Assembly: GCA_028873695.1 (NCBI GenBank)
Contig: JAPPNU010000009.1
Span: 1 to 40,285, forward strand
DNA length: 40,285 nucleotides
DNA from: Gemmatimonadota bacterium
Lineage (GTDB): Bacteria; Latescibacterota; UBA2968; GCA-2709665
Reading direction: 5' to 3'
Shown here: positions 17,485-25,470 of the stretch, in pieces
Layout: each line of letters begins with the position of its first letter
Position numbering within the stretch: position 1 is the first letter of the stretch
The notes under the pieces: generated by a model
What the model was told of the DNA's origin: nothing
Databases searched by the model: none
What the model saw: the letters and a program-made list of their open reading frames with translations, nothing else
Made by a program: the position numbers and the translations under genes

Positions 17485-18642
17485 ATGCCACGTGTGACCG
17501 GCCAATATCGAATTGTCAGCACCCTCTGCGAGGAAGTTCGAGCGTTTGTACCTTTCCCGCTCCCGCCAGGTGATCCACCGCTGGCATTTGACGGTCGGAC
17601 AATCGGACTCCACGATGCGGCGAATGCGGCCCTTGTTCGTCTCCGGATCGCGGGCGTAATGGTACCCAGCACTGAATGGTTCCTATTTGGATTCGTGCGC
17701 AAGGAAGCGGTTATTACCTCCCGGATTGAAGGGACGCAGGCCACGCTACGGGACGTCGTTACTTTTGAAGCCACAGGTCGAAACGAACTCCCCGACGATG
17801 TTCGTGAGATATGCAACTATGTAAAGGCGCTTGCGCATGCCCGAGAACAGATCGCGGACCCGGATGGACTTCCTCTTAGTATCCGCCTGCTTCGCGACAC
17901 ACACCGAATCCTGATGCAGGGCGTTCGAGGCAAAGGCAAAAAGCCCGGCGAAGTGCGCCGATCGCAGAACTGGATCGGCGGCACCCGGCCCGGTAACGCT
18001 CACTTCGTCCCGCCGCCCCCTGAAGAGGTCCCTGAAGCTCTGTCGGCGCTGGAACGTTGGTTGTACGAAGACAGCGATCTTCCGCCGCTGGTGCGGGCTG
18101 GACTTGCGCACGCGCAATTCGAGACGATTCATCCGTTTCTCGACGGAAACGGTCGCATCGGCAGGCTGTTGATCGCGCTATTGATTGAGCATTGGGGGCT
18201 TCTAGACCGACCGCTCCTATACCTCAGCCTCGCGTTCAGGCGCAGTCAACAGGAATACTACGCGCGGTTGACGGCCGTTCGCGACGAAGGTGATTGGGAA
18301 GGCTGGACTACGTATTTTCTGGGGTGCGTGCGTGACGCCGCCGAAGATGGTGTTCGTGTCGCAGAGGCGCTTCATTCTGTCGTGGCACGCGACCGCCGCC
18401 GGCTTCTTGCCAGCGAACACGCAACCGTCGCCGCGGTTCGGTTGCTCGACCTCCTTCCTTCACATCCGGTTGTCAACGTTGCAATGGTTGGCGAGTTGCT
18501 GGAACTGACACCGCCTCCGGCGCGTAAAGCGATAGAACTACTCGAAACCCTCAACGTGCTTGGAGAAATCACCGGCAGGCAGCGTGGCCGGTTCTATGCG
18601 TACCACGAATACCTGGACATCCTGACCGGTGACGATGTTTGA
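17485..18642 (+). CDS. fic: Fic-family AMP transferase with C-terminal winged helix
   Basis: 385 residues. The N-terminal Fic_N region carries the inhibitory motif TSRIEG (residues 78-83, matching (S/T)xxxE(G/N)), which makes it a class II, self-inhibited Fic protein. The catalytic loop HPFLDGNGRIGR (216-227) has all key residues, including the active His216 and Asn/Arg for phosphate binding, so it should transfer AMP or a related group to a target protein. After residue about 300 comes a helical region and a winged-helix-like segment (MVGELLELTPPPARKAIELLETLNVLGEI broken over about 330-358), common in Fic proteins of this layout and a candidate for binding the three upstream repeats. The spacing from the Shine-Dalgarno site to the ATG (12 bases) is long. 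Confidence 0.93.
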   Translation: MPRVTGQYRIVSTLCEEVRAFVPFPLPPGDPPLAFDGRTIGLHDAANAALVRLRIAGVMVPSTEWFLFGFVRKEAVITSRIEGTQATLRDVVTFEATGRNELPDDVREICNYVKALAHAREQIADPDGLPLSIRLLRDTHRILMQGVRGKGKKPGEVRRSQNWIGGTRPGNAHFVPPPPEEVPEALSALERWLYEDSDLPPLVRAGLAHAQFETIHPFLDGNGRIGRLLIALLIEHWGLLDRPLLYLSLAFRRSQQEYYARLTAVRDEGDWEGWTTYFLGCVRDAAEDGVRVAEALHSVVARDRRRLLASEHATVAAVRLLDLLPSHPVVNVAMVGELLELTPPPARKAIELLETLNVLGEITGRQRGRFYAYHEYLDILTGDDV

Positions 18643-18745
18643 TGGGATGGAGCAGAATGATGACGGATGCCGGCTCGAGTGCGTCAATTTCTACGGACCG
18701 GCGTCACGGCCACGCGAACCGCAATCAGATATTTTCCTTACTTTA

Positions 18746-18774
18746 TTGTAAAAAGAAATGAATTGTCGTATATT
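18746..18774 (+). promoter_or_regulatory. Promoter of the vapBC-type pair
   Basis: TTGTAA (18746-18751), 17-bp spacer, TATATT (18769-18774), 24 bp before the antitoxin start. The local sequence is AT-rich compared with the surrounding genes. Confidence 0.65.
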
Positions 18775-18797
18775 TCAAGGAAAATGGAGGCGCCGTC

Positions 18798-19031
18798 ATG
18801 TATGAATCTTCGATCACCAGCAAGGGACAAACGACAATTCCGAAGCACGTGCGAGAGGCGCTCGGTGTGGAGGCGGGGGACAGGGTTCGTTACGTCATTA
18901 CCGACGGCGACGTTAGACTCTTGTCCCTGCGGCCCATCGGTCGGCTATTTGGCGCGCTTCAGCATCATGGCGCAGCCGTGACCATCGAGGAAATGGAACG
19001 GGCCGTATCCGACGGAGCAGCAGGCGAATGA
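18798..19031 (+). CDS. vapB: AbrB/MazE-type antitoxin (VapB)
   Basis: 77 residues. Swapped-hairpin AbrB DNA-binding domain: SSITSKGQTTIPKHVREALG, then GDRVRYVITDGDVRLL (residues about 4-45). The C-terminal part (about 50-77) would bind and block the toxin. GGAGG seven bases before the ATG supports the start. It overlaps the PIN toxin gene by 4 bp (ATGA), the standard arrangement of a type II toxin-antitoxin pair, which normally represses its own promoter. Confidence 0.92.
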   Translation: MYESSITSKGQTTIPKHVREALGVEAGDRVRYVITDGDVRLLSLRPIGRLFGALQHHGAAVTIEEMERAVSDGAAGE

Positions 19032-19420
19032 TCGGCCTCGATACCAATGTGCTCGTTCGCTATCTGGTGCGCGATGACGAGCAGCAGGCCGAGGCCGCCC
19101 GTGTGCTGCTGGAGTCACTGACACCGGAGCGTCCGGGCTTCGTCTGCCGCGAGGTAATCGTCGAGCTTGTCTGGGTGCTCGAACGGGCATACGGGTTTAC
19201 GCCGGTCCAGGTTTCGAAGGTGTTGCTGGAACTTGCGGCTACGGAGAGCCTTGTCATTGAAGAGGCCGGCGACGTGGCGCGGGCGGCGGTACGATACCGG
19301 GTTTCCGGCGGCGGGTTCTCGGATCTGATGATCCTGGCGGCTGCCGAACGGTCCGCAGCGCATCCGCTCTACACCTTCGACAAAAAGGCGGCGCGGATCG
19401 ACGGCGTGTCGCTGCTGTAG
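19028..19420 (+). CDS. vapC: PIN-domain ribonuclease toxin (VapC)
   Basis: 130 residues. PIN acidic residues are in place: Asp5 (IGLDTNVLVRY), Glu42 or Glu46, Asp99 (GGGFSDLMIL) and Asp118 (YTFDKKA). These bind Mg2+ and cleave RNA, often tRNA or rRNA, when free of antitoxin. Full length for VapC. Translationally coupled to the antitoxin. The 317 bp that follow hold no gene I can support; I looked for a HigB-like toxin there and found none. Confidence 0.93.
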   Translation: MIGLDTNVLVRYLVRDDEQQAEAARVLLESLTPERPGFVCREVIVELVWVLERAYGFTPVQVSKVLLELAATESLVIEEAGDVARAAVRYRVSGGGFSDLMILAAAERSAAHPLYTFDKKAARIDGVSLL

Positions 19421-19676
19421 ATCTCGCATTCGGACACTACGACAAACCACTTGATATGCATACCGGTACGCGCTACATTCTCAGCCGTGTACCGTTCTCC
19501 GTCAACGCGATTCGTTTCGTCGGCAAGGTCATGCACAATCTGGAAAATCCCCGCCCGGTGATCCCCTGCGCAGCGCCCTCCCTCGGACGAATCTCTTCGA
19601 AGTGACTCCCCCGGCCCGAGCTCTCTGGATTACAACCTGCTGTGAACCAGCCGATTGACAAATAGACTTGAACGTA

Positions 19677-19689
19677 AGCGAAGTTCGCT
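19677..19689 (+). promoter_or_regulatory. Dyad upstream of the HTH-SIR2 gene; possible autoregulatory operator
   Basis: AGCGAA-G-TTCGCT is a perfect 6-1-6 inverted repeat 48 bp before the ATG. It lies downstream of TTGAAC (19669-19674); the only -10 candidate (TACGGT) is weak. A HigA-like domain would be expected to bind a dyad near its own promoter. Confidence 0.4.
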
Positions 19690-19737
19690 GGGTACGGTGT
19701 TGAACTGTGTTGCTACAACCAGCGCGGGGTAAATGTT

Positions 19738-21252
19738 ATGGCTATTGAGAAACCGCCTCATCCCGGTCTCAGTATCGTCGAGAACTGGCTCGACCCGCTC
19801 CGCCTCAACGTCACCGACGCTGCGAGGGTATTGGGCGTGGCCCGTCACACGCTGTCCCGGGTACTCAACGGGCACGCGGGCATCTCGCCCGAAATGGCGA
19901 TTCGACTGGAGAAGGCAGGGTGGTCCGATGCCGGGTACTGGTTGCGCCGGCAGACGGCCTACGATCTTCTGCAGGCCCGTGAGCAGGAAGGCCGGATTCA
20001 GGTTGAGCGCTACCAGCCTCGGTCCACGTTGCGGGAGGGACGTGGCGTTTACAGGAATACCAGTATCGCCGTGCTTCTGGGCGCCGGCGCGTCGGAAGCG
20101 GCGGGGTTCCCTTCGATTCAGGACCTCACCGATCTGGTCGTTTCCGGACGGGGCGTTACCCGGCACGGCGACGGGTGTTTTTACATCAGCGGCGGAGAGG
20201 AACCGAAAACTGCGGAAGTAAGGTTACCCCTGAGCATGGTGAAGCGACTTCATGAAGAGGCTGAGACTTACCTGTCCACGTACGTCGACCGGAAGGCCAA
20301 TTACGAGGATATCTACTATCTCGCGAGGCAGGCGCTGGATGATGAGTTGGGCGAAACGGAGAATCCGGCGCTTCGCCGGTTTGTGGACAGGCTGAAAGCC
20401 AACTGGCTGTCGCTCACCCATACAGATATCGAAAGAGGCGAAGCCGCGGTGTATTCACCCGAACCGGGTGTTCCGGACGACCTGGCCGGCTTACTGTGGG
20501 AAACGTGCAACTACATCGCGGACGTCGTCAGGCGAAGCCTTCTGCTCTACGGGCCCGAACCGGACCGCATCCGGCAGTTGAATGCGGTCGAATACGCCTG
20601 CAGGGCCTTCAACGTAACCGGTATATCGACCCTTTTTCAGGATACCCATGTAGAGGCGTTTTTGAAAGACCGGAACGTTGCGCTCGCCGATGGATTCTCG
20701 GGCGGCGAGGATGTCATTTCGCCGTGGAACGGAGATCTCACTTCGGAGGTGAAGATCCCGTACCTGAAACTGCGTGGTTCTGTAGACTGGTACCGCTACA
20801 GGGACGGTAAAGTCAGACGCATCACGCCGAATCTGTATCCCCAGCGCATTGAGGTTGACGGCGCCTTTCTCTACGCGGAAGATATCCCGAGGATGCTGCT
20901 GATCGGCACGTACAAAACGTTCTCGGATTGTGGCTCAGGGATATTTCGCGAACTCCGGCATTGCTTCAGATCGACCATCGGAAAGGCGGACACAATGGTT
21001 GTCTGCGGTTATGGCTTTGGCGACAGGGGAGTCAACAATGAGTTGATCGATTGGTATGCCGGAAACGAGGGCCGCCGGTTCGTGATCGTTCACCCGGAGC
21101 CCGATCACCTTGCCGAAAACGTGCATGCAAGCCTCCGGATTCACTGGGAAACCTGGCAGAAAGCCGGCGCGGTCTCAATCATCGAAAAGAGATTCGAAGA
21201 TATCGAAGCCCCTGAGTTCGTGGAAGCCATCGTGCAGACGGCGAATCCTTGA
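19738..21252 (+). CDS. HigA-antitoxin-like HTH fused to a SIR2-like domain with altered active site
   Basis: 504 residues. Residues about 8-83 match HigA antitoxins closely: [50 protein letters not shown], and the tail [17 protein letters not shown]. Residues about 108-440 resemble SIR2-like (SIR2_2 type) defence domains: GAGAS at 115-119 for NAD binding, a long helical insert, a TxNxD-like site, a KLHG-like site, and [12 protein letters not shown] at 422-433. However, the TxNxD site reads TLFQD (298-302) and the KLHG site reads KLRG (344-347), so the usual catalytic Asn and His are Phe and Arg. The domain may bind NAD or a related ligand without cleaving it. GGGGT precedes the ATG. No partner gene is adjacent on the same strand. 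Confidence 0.85.
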   Translation: MAIEKPPHPGLSIVENWLDPLRLNVTDAARVLGVARHTLSRVLNGHAGISPEMAIRLEKAGWSDAGYWLRRQTAYDLLQAREQEGRIQVERYQPRSTLREGRGVYRNTSIAVLLGAGASEAAGFPSIQDLTDLVVSGRGVTRHGDGCFYISGGEEPKTAEVRLPLSMVKRLHEEAETYLSTYVDRKANYEDIYYLARQALDDELGETENPALRRFVDRLKANWLSLTHTDIERGEAAVYSPEPGVPDDLAGLLWETCNYIADVVRRSLLLYGPEPDRIRQLNAVEYACRAFNVTGISTLFQDTHVEAFLKDRNVALADGFSGGEDVISPWNGDLTSEVKIPYLKLRGSVDWYRYRDGKVRRITPNLYPQRIEVDGAFLYAEDIPRMLLIGTYKTFSDCGSGIFRELRHCFRSTIGKADTMVVCGYGFGDRGVNNELIDWYAGNEGRRFVIVHPEPDHLAENVHASLRIHWETWQKAGAVSIIEKRFEDIEAPEFVEAIVQTANP

Positions 21253-21285
21253 ACGACCGTTGGGACCATCAGATTGGGGGCCGGG

Positions 21286-22509
21286 TTAGAGATCGGCAAA
21301 GGGAACGGCGGTAACTGCCGGCGCAAGCGGCAAGCGGACGTCTCCCGGATGTATGACGAATCCGGGTCCGGTCCGTTCTTTCAAATCATCCTGAAATGTC
21401 CTGATGGCGGCGGCCATAGCCGGACGAGGCGTGGCGGACAGCTTTACTTCTATGGGGACGAGACCTGCGCCCGTATCGACCACGAAATCGACTTCGGTTC
21501 CCGCCAGGGTCCGCCAGAAATAGACCTGTGGGTCCATTCCACGATGGGTCAACGACCGGAAGATTTCCGTCAGTACCGCTGTCTCCACTATTGCGCCGCC
21601 CATGGGTCCCGAAGCCGCATGTGCGGGATCCTTTAAACCGACCAGGTGGCAGAGTGTCCCGACGTCGCTGAAGTAGACTTTCGGTGACTTGACCAACCGT
21701 TTCCCGATGTTGGCGTGGTACGGTCGAAGGACGATGACCTGGTAGGTGGCTTCGAGAACGGAAAGCCAGCCTTTGATTGTATTGACGGCAACCCCGAGGT
21801 CGCGTGCGACGTCGGACAGATTCAGGAGTTGGGCGCTTCGGGCCGCCAGTCCACGAAGGAAATTCTGGTACTGAGTAAGGTCTCCGACCTGCCGCAGCGC
21901 GCGCACGTCCCGTTCCAGATAGGTCTGAATATAGCTTGAATGCCACAGAGAGACATCCCGGTCGGGTTGGGTCGCGAGTTCCGGATATCCGCCGCGAAGG
22001 TAGTCCCGCCACAGCTCACCGAAGCCGGAGGGCGAGTTCGAGGACGACTGGCTTTCGCGTTCCCAGGCAAGGGGAGCCTGTGGACGCCCTTCGACTTCAC
22101 GCCTCGACAGCGGCAGCAGTCGAAGAATGGCGGCGCGGCCCGCCAGCGACTCGGTCACCTTCTGGGCGAGCAGGAGATTCTGCGAGCCGGTCAATAAATA
22201 TTGACCGTGCTGGTTTCGTTTTGCGTCAATCTTCTCTTTGATATAAGGTAGGAGATCGGGCGCGTAATGCACTTCGTCAAAGATGACCGGCGCAGGATAC
22301 AACTCCAGGAATCCTCGCGGGTCTTCGATAGCAGCCGCGCGAACATCCGGGGGTTCAACGGATATGTAGCGAAACTGCTCGCTAAACAGACGTTTAAGGA
22401 GTGTTGTCTTGCCGGATTGGCGCGGACCGGTCAGGATGACGGCCGGGAACTCGCTGACAGCCTTTCTGAGGACAGGTTCGAGAGATCGTTTGATGTAATG
22501 TTGGTCCAT
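21286..22509 (-). CDS. AAA ATPase with C-terminal DUF4143 domain
   Basis: 407 residues. Walker A GPRQSGKT (28-35), Walker B VIFDEVHY (75-82), sensor-1-like YLLTGSQN (104-111), a winged-helix-like part around LNLSDVARDLGVAVNTIKGW, and a C-terminal fold with the acidic pattern VDFVVD (Asp341) and IEVK (Glu354, Lys356), reminiscent of PD-(D/E)XK nucleases. Such proteins are widespread in accessory regions and their role is unknown. The frame is open to 22749, but the added 80 residues are Cys/Arg-rich and unlike the family, and the promoter at 22517-22545 would fall inside it, so Met at 22509 is chosen. Convergent with the HTH-SIR2 gene, 33 bp apart. Confidence 0.9.
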   Translation of the reverse strand: MDQHYIKRSLEPVLRKAVSEFPAVILTGPRQSGKTTLLKRLFSEQFRYISVEPPDVRAAAIEDPRGFLELYPAPVIFDEVHYAPDLLPYIKEKIDAKRNQHGQYLLTGSQNLLLAQKVTESLAGRAAILRLLPLSRREVEGRPQAPLAWERESQSSSNSPSGFGELWRDYLRGGYPELATQPDRDVSLWHSSYIQTYLERDVRALRQVGDLTQYQNFLRGLAARSAQLLNLSDVARDLGVAVNTIKGWLSVLEATYQVIVLRPYHANIGKRLVKSPKVYFSDVGTLCHLVGLKDPAHAASGPMGGAIVETAVLTEIFRSLTHRGMDPQVYFWRTLAGTEVDFVVDTGAGLVPIEVKLSATPRPAMAAAIRTFQDDLKERTGPGFVIHPGDVRLPLAPAVTAVPFADL

Positions 22510-22516
22510 TGCTGGA

Positions 22517-22545
22517 AAATATGCATTTTGAATGCAAAATGTCAA
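22517..22545 (-). promoter_or_regulatory. Promoter with overlapping dyads for the AAA/DUF4143 gene
   Basis: On the minus strand TTGACA (22545-22540), then 16 bp, then CATATT (22523-22518). The spacer contains CATTTTG-AATG-CAAAATG (22524-22541) and the overlapping TGCATT-TTG-AATGCA (22522-22536). Only about 8 bp separate the -10 box from the ATG, so the message may be leaderless or start very near the codon. Confidence 0.55.
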
Positions 22546-22957
22546 CCGAAATCTTGTGCATCTGCGCCGTGTCTTGTGCAAAAACGACGCCCTTGAGTAC
22601 ATCGTCAAGATCGAACAACAGCATCCGGACTGTCGATCGATATGAGCATTCGTCGCATCATTGCGGGGTCGTCCAATAGGGCTCTTGCACACGCGTTCAG
22701 ACAGTTTGGCGAACACTCTATCGGATCTTTCTACTTGACAAGACGCCATGAAATTATGGAGATTTCCAAAGGACGGTTGCTGCGAATGCAGGACAATCGG
22801 CTAGTCTACTGTGGCACCGCGAGTAGAGATATGGAAGATCGGATAAGAGATACGAACGCAGACAGAACGTACACGGGAGCAATATAGGGCCGATTTGCAT
22901 GCCAGGATGTAACAACCTCTCGATTCACGGATTCGCAAGACACGGGGGTAATGGACG
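22546..22957. other. Gene-free stretch between the AAA ATPase and the NYN gene
   Basis: About 410 bp. An 81-codon frame at 22642-22887 has no good ribosome binding site and a composition unlike neighbouring genes, so I do not call it. No hairpin with a T tract and no RNA gene were recognised. Confidence 0.4.
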
Positions 22958-23581
22958 ATGGATGATGTTTTCATCTATTGGGATAATTCTAACATCTTCA
23001 TTGGCGCTCAGGACGTTGCTGTCGACAGGGAAGGCGAATCAGCCCGATCACGGGTACGGATACATTTCCCGAATATGTTGAAGTTGGCGCACGCGGGACG
23101 AATTGTAAAGCGTGCTGTTGCCGCCGGTTCGGTCCCTCCGGAATTGAGAAGCGTCTGGAATCGACTGGAAAACAGCGGTGTGGAAGTGAGGCTGCTGGAA
23201 CGAGGCACCTTGTATGGACGCGAACAGGGAGTAGACCAGATATTGCAGACAGAAATGTTGCGGGATGGTTTCGACAACAATGGAGACCCGGGTACAGTCG
23301 TCATGTTGACCGGCGATGGCGCGGGTTTTCTCGATGGCGTTGGATTTCACGCCGATCTGTCTCGAATGCAAAAGCGGGGATGGCGTATTGAGGTCGTATC
23401 GTGGAAGTACAGCTGCAATCGAAGGATGAGGGAATGGGCGGAACATTACGGCGTATTTGTGGCGCTGGATGATTTCTATGATAGCATAACGTTTCTGGAA
23501 CATCCGAGGCCGGGCGACCCTGTTGGAGACCCTCGTCTTTCCGTTTCAATTGACTTGAGCAAGAGACAGCTGGCTGATTGA
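22958..23581 (+). CDS. NYN-domain (LabA/DUF88-like) putative ribonuclease
   Basis: 207 residues. PIN-like NYN fold: FIYWDNSNIFIGAQ with Asp9, GVDQILQTEML with Asp93, and VVMLTGDGAGFLDGV with Asp120 and Asp126, the acidic set that binds Mg2+ in this nuclease superfamily. The strand-turn RGWRIEVVSWKYSCNRRM fits the last Rossmann strand. GGGGG lies about ten bases before the ATG; an overlapping ATG at 22951 is out of frame and ends after four codons. Full length for small NYN proteins. The target RNA is unknown; its place among toxin-like genes suggests a defence or RNA-decay role. Confidence 0.85.
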   Translation: MDDVFIYWDNSNIFIGAQDVAVDREGESARSRVRIHFPNMLKLAHAGRIVKRAVAAGSVPPELRSVWNRLENSGVEVRLLERGTLYGREQGVDQILQTEMLRDGFDNNGDPGTVVMLTGDGAGFLDGVGFHADLSRMQKRGWRIEVVSWKYSCNRRMREWAEHYGVFVALDDFYDSITFLEHPRPGDPVGDPRLSVSIDLSKRQLAD

Positions 23582-23633
23582 GTAACGCCGCGGTGCTGAT
23601 AACGAAACCAACCCTCGCGTTCCTGCAGTCCCG

Positions 23634-23951
23634 TCACCCGCGAAAGGGTTGTTCTTGCCGAGATCGTGCGATTTCCACGTGGGTTTCACGCGACTGAATG
23701 AGATCCAGGTTCGTAAGTTCTTCACGTATAATGTACCTGGAGCAGATCCGTAACGCCCTTCCCAAACGTAGCTTGCCGCGTATGTCACACCAGTCTCCCC
23801 TGCAGACACCCCGATCCACCCGCGCCGAACGAGGCTCCATCCGAATCAGATGCCGGTCGCCGAGGCGTTGACCGGGTTTGGATTCGAGATCGTGATCACG
23901 GCAGGAATAGTAACTGTTTTTCAGACGCGGCCTTCGATGTGTTCGGCTCAT
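23634..23951 (-). CDS. Possible small basic protein downstream of the Sel1 gene
   Basis: 105 residues, beginning Met-Ser-Arg-Thr-His-Arg-Arg, rich in Arg with three Cys (YYSCRDHD, GVCRGDWCD). It has a good ribosome binding site (AAAGGGG seven bases before the ATG) and lies 33 bp after the Sel1-repeat stop on the same strand, so it could be in the same transcript. I recognise no family and an overlapping frame (23546-23809) is also open, so it may be spurious. Confidence 0.3.
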   Translation of the reverse strand: MSRTHRRPRLKNSYYSCRDHDLESKPGQRLGDRHLIRMEPRSARVDRGVCRGDWCDIRGKLRLGRALRICSRYIIREELTNLDLIQSRETHVEIARSRQEQPFRG

Positions 23952-23984
23952 GCTTCGTCCCCTTTCTCTTCTGCGCCCCACCAT

Positions 23985-24776
23985 TCATTCGTTCACATCC
24001 TCCGCTTTCCTGCTCCACTTCTGCGCAAGTTGCCTGGCTTCGGCGATCTGGGCGGGCGTCATCGAATTTTCCAGGTTGTCGCGCACGACGCTGCCCATGC
24101 TGTCTCCGGCAGCGGCGGCAAGACTGCAATGCGCGTAGGCTTTAATTTCGTCCCGCTCCACGCCCAGACCCATGGCGTACATCATCCCGATTTGGGATCG
24201 CGCTCTCGCAAAGCCCTGGTCAACCGCACTGCGGAACCACTTTAACGCCGCGGTGTAGTCCCGCGGCACGCCACGGGCGTTGGCGTACATGATTCCGAGC
24301 AGGTACTGCGCGCCGGCGTGGTTCTGGCCCGCCGCGGAGCGATAGAATTCGATCGCTTTTGCGAGGTCTCTCTGCACGCCCCGGCCGCGGGAGTAGGCGG
24401 TTCCCAACTTGAACCGGGCGTCGGCGTGTCCCTGATCGGCGGCGGCACGGTACCACTTGACCGCCTCTGCGTTGTCCCGTTTCAGGCCCAGACCCTGGGC
24501 GTACATCCATCCGAGGCTGGCCTGCGCGTCCGCATGACCCTGATCGGCGGCGAGACGCAACAACCTGACGGCCTCCGGAAAGTCCTGCTTCACGCCTTGC
24601 GCGCTCGCGTACATGGCCCCGAGAAGGAACTGCGCCTCGGCCTCGCCTTTCAAGGCGCGTCTCTGCAGGTCCTCCACGCTCCCTTCGCTTTGTTCTGCCG
24701 CGAAGCCCGCCGAAGCGAACGCGAGAATCGCGAGAGCGGTTACAGTCAGCCGAATCAGACGATACACGTTCTTCAT
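23985..24776 (-). CDS. Exported Sel1-repeat (TPR-like) protein
   Basis: 263 residues. Signal peptide at residues 1-26 (RLTVTALAILAFASAGFA then AEQ). Residues about 32-235 hold five 36-residue Sel1 repeats of the pattern AxxxLGxMYxxGxGVxRDxxxAxxWxxxAADQGHADA; the third and fourth are the most regular. It ends in a Glu/Lys-rich helix. Sel1 repeats form superhelical scaffolds for protein-protein contacts, here probably in the periplasm. Met at 24776 is chosen over an upstream Met at 24857 because it starts the signal peptide and has AAGGTG at the right distance. Confidence 0.9.
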   Translation of the reverse strand: MKNVYRLIRLTVTALAILAFASAGFAAEQSEGSVEDLQRRALKGEAEAQFLLGAMYASAQGVKQDFPEAVRLLRLAADQGHADAQASLGWMYAQGLGLKRDNAEAVKWYRAAADQGHADARFKLGTAYSRGRGVQRDLAKAIEFYRSAAGQNHAGAQYLLGIMYANARGVPRDYTAALKWFRSAVDQGFARARSQIGMMYAMGLGVERDEIKAYAHCSLAAAAGDSMGSVVRDNLENSMTPAQIAEARQLAQKWSRKAEDVNE

Positions 24777-24835
24777 TTTCACCTTATTAAAACGCTCGCC
24801 CCATTCGGTGATCGAGGAAGCGGGTGTGAGGGTGG

Positions 24836-24898
24836 GGCAGACATTCCTGTCTGCCATTAGGCCGGTTTTCGTACGGGCGACCGGCAGGTCGCCCGTAC
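24836..24898. repeat. Paired REP-like hairpins
   Basis: First hairpin: GGCAGACA-TTCC-TGTCTGCC (24836-24855, 8-bp stem). Second: GTACGGGCGACC-GGCA-GGTCGCCCGTAC (24871-24898, 12-bp perfect stem). They stand 15 bp apart between the divergent Sel1 and permease genes. The arrangement resembles REP/REPIN elements that are dispersed through many bacterial genomes; only one pair is visible here. Confidence 0.65.
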
Positions 24899-25210
24899 AG
24901 ATATCGCGCGGCGGCTCTTATCTGGCAATCTTTCGCATGACAGGTTGCGGGACAAGGGGCCGGTCCCTGACATTGTCCAAGGGTAGAAGGGACCCCGACG
25001 GCTGATGCGGAGGGGAAATCTCCGTCCCCCTGAAGAATCAAGCCCTCGTATCTTGTTGAAGGTACGTAACGCCCGGGCAAGGGAGACAACCTCGCGCCGA
25101 TGGATCGGATCGGCGTCCCCAACCCGTCATCGCGCCAGTCGCATCGGCGACACATCGGCGATCGACTCGAGCATCTGCAACTCAGCGCCGCCGCCCTGTT
25201 CGATTACAAC

Positions 25211-25248
25211 TGTATCGAAATCGGACAGTGTTGTATCGAAATCGAACA
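25211..25248 (+). repeat. Two 17-bp direct repeats with 21-bp period
   Basis: TGTATCGAAATCGGACA (25211-25227) and TGTATCGAAATCGAACA (25232-25248) differ at one base. A 21-bp period is two helical turns, which suits an operator bound by a dimer or tandem regulator. The site is about 225 bp before the permease start; the rest of 24899-25470 has AT-rich segments but no gene I can support. Confidence 0.55.
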
Positions 25249-25470
25249 CATTTCCGCGGCCGATTTTTGCGTATATTCGCAACCTGTTGTTATTTCTATA
25301 TTTGAATTGTCTGGCAGGGTATTTGCTTCTAAAACCAGGCGTACGGTTGACGATTTGGGATCGGCCTGCCTCCAGGCACGTGTGTCAAACGGGCAGTATT
25401 TCACCTTAATACCAGTCGGATTCACTCCCGCGTTTCCAATCCGGGAATGAGCGCGCGAACGGAGACACCT

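Noticed and set aside
19421..19737. A HigB-type toxin gene upstream of the HigA-like fusion
   Set aside because: I read all three plus-strand frames of this stretch; none carries a RelE/HigB-like pattern or a convincing start.
22642..22887. 81-codon plus-strand frame
   Set aside because: No Shine-Dalgarno site and no recognisable domain; composition does not stand out from noncoding sequence.
23546..23809. 87-codon minus-strand frame
   Set aside because: Overlaps the NYN 3' end and a competing frame with a better ribosome binding site.
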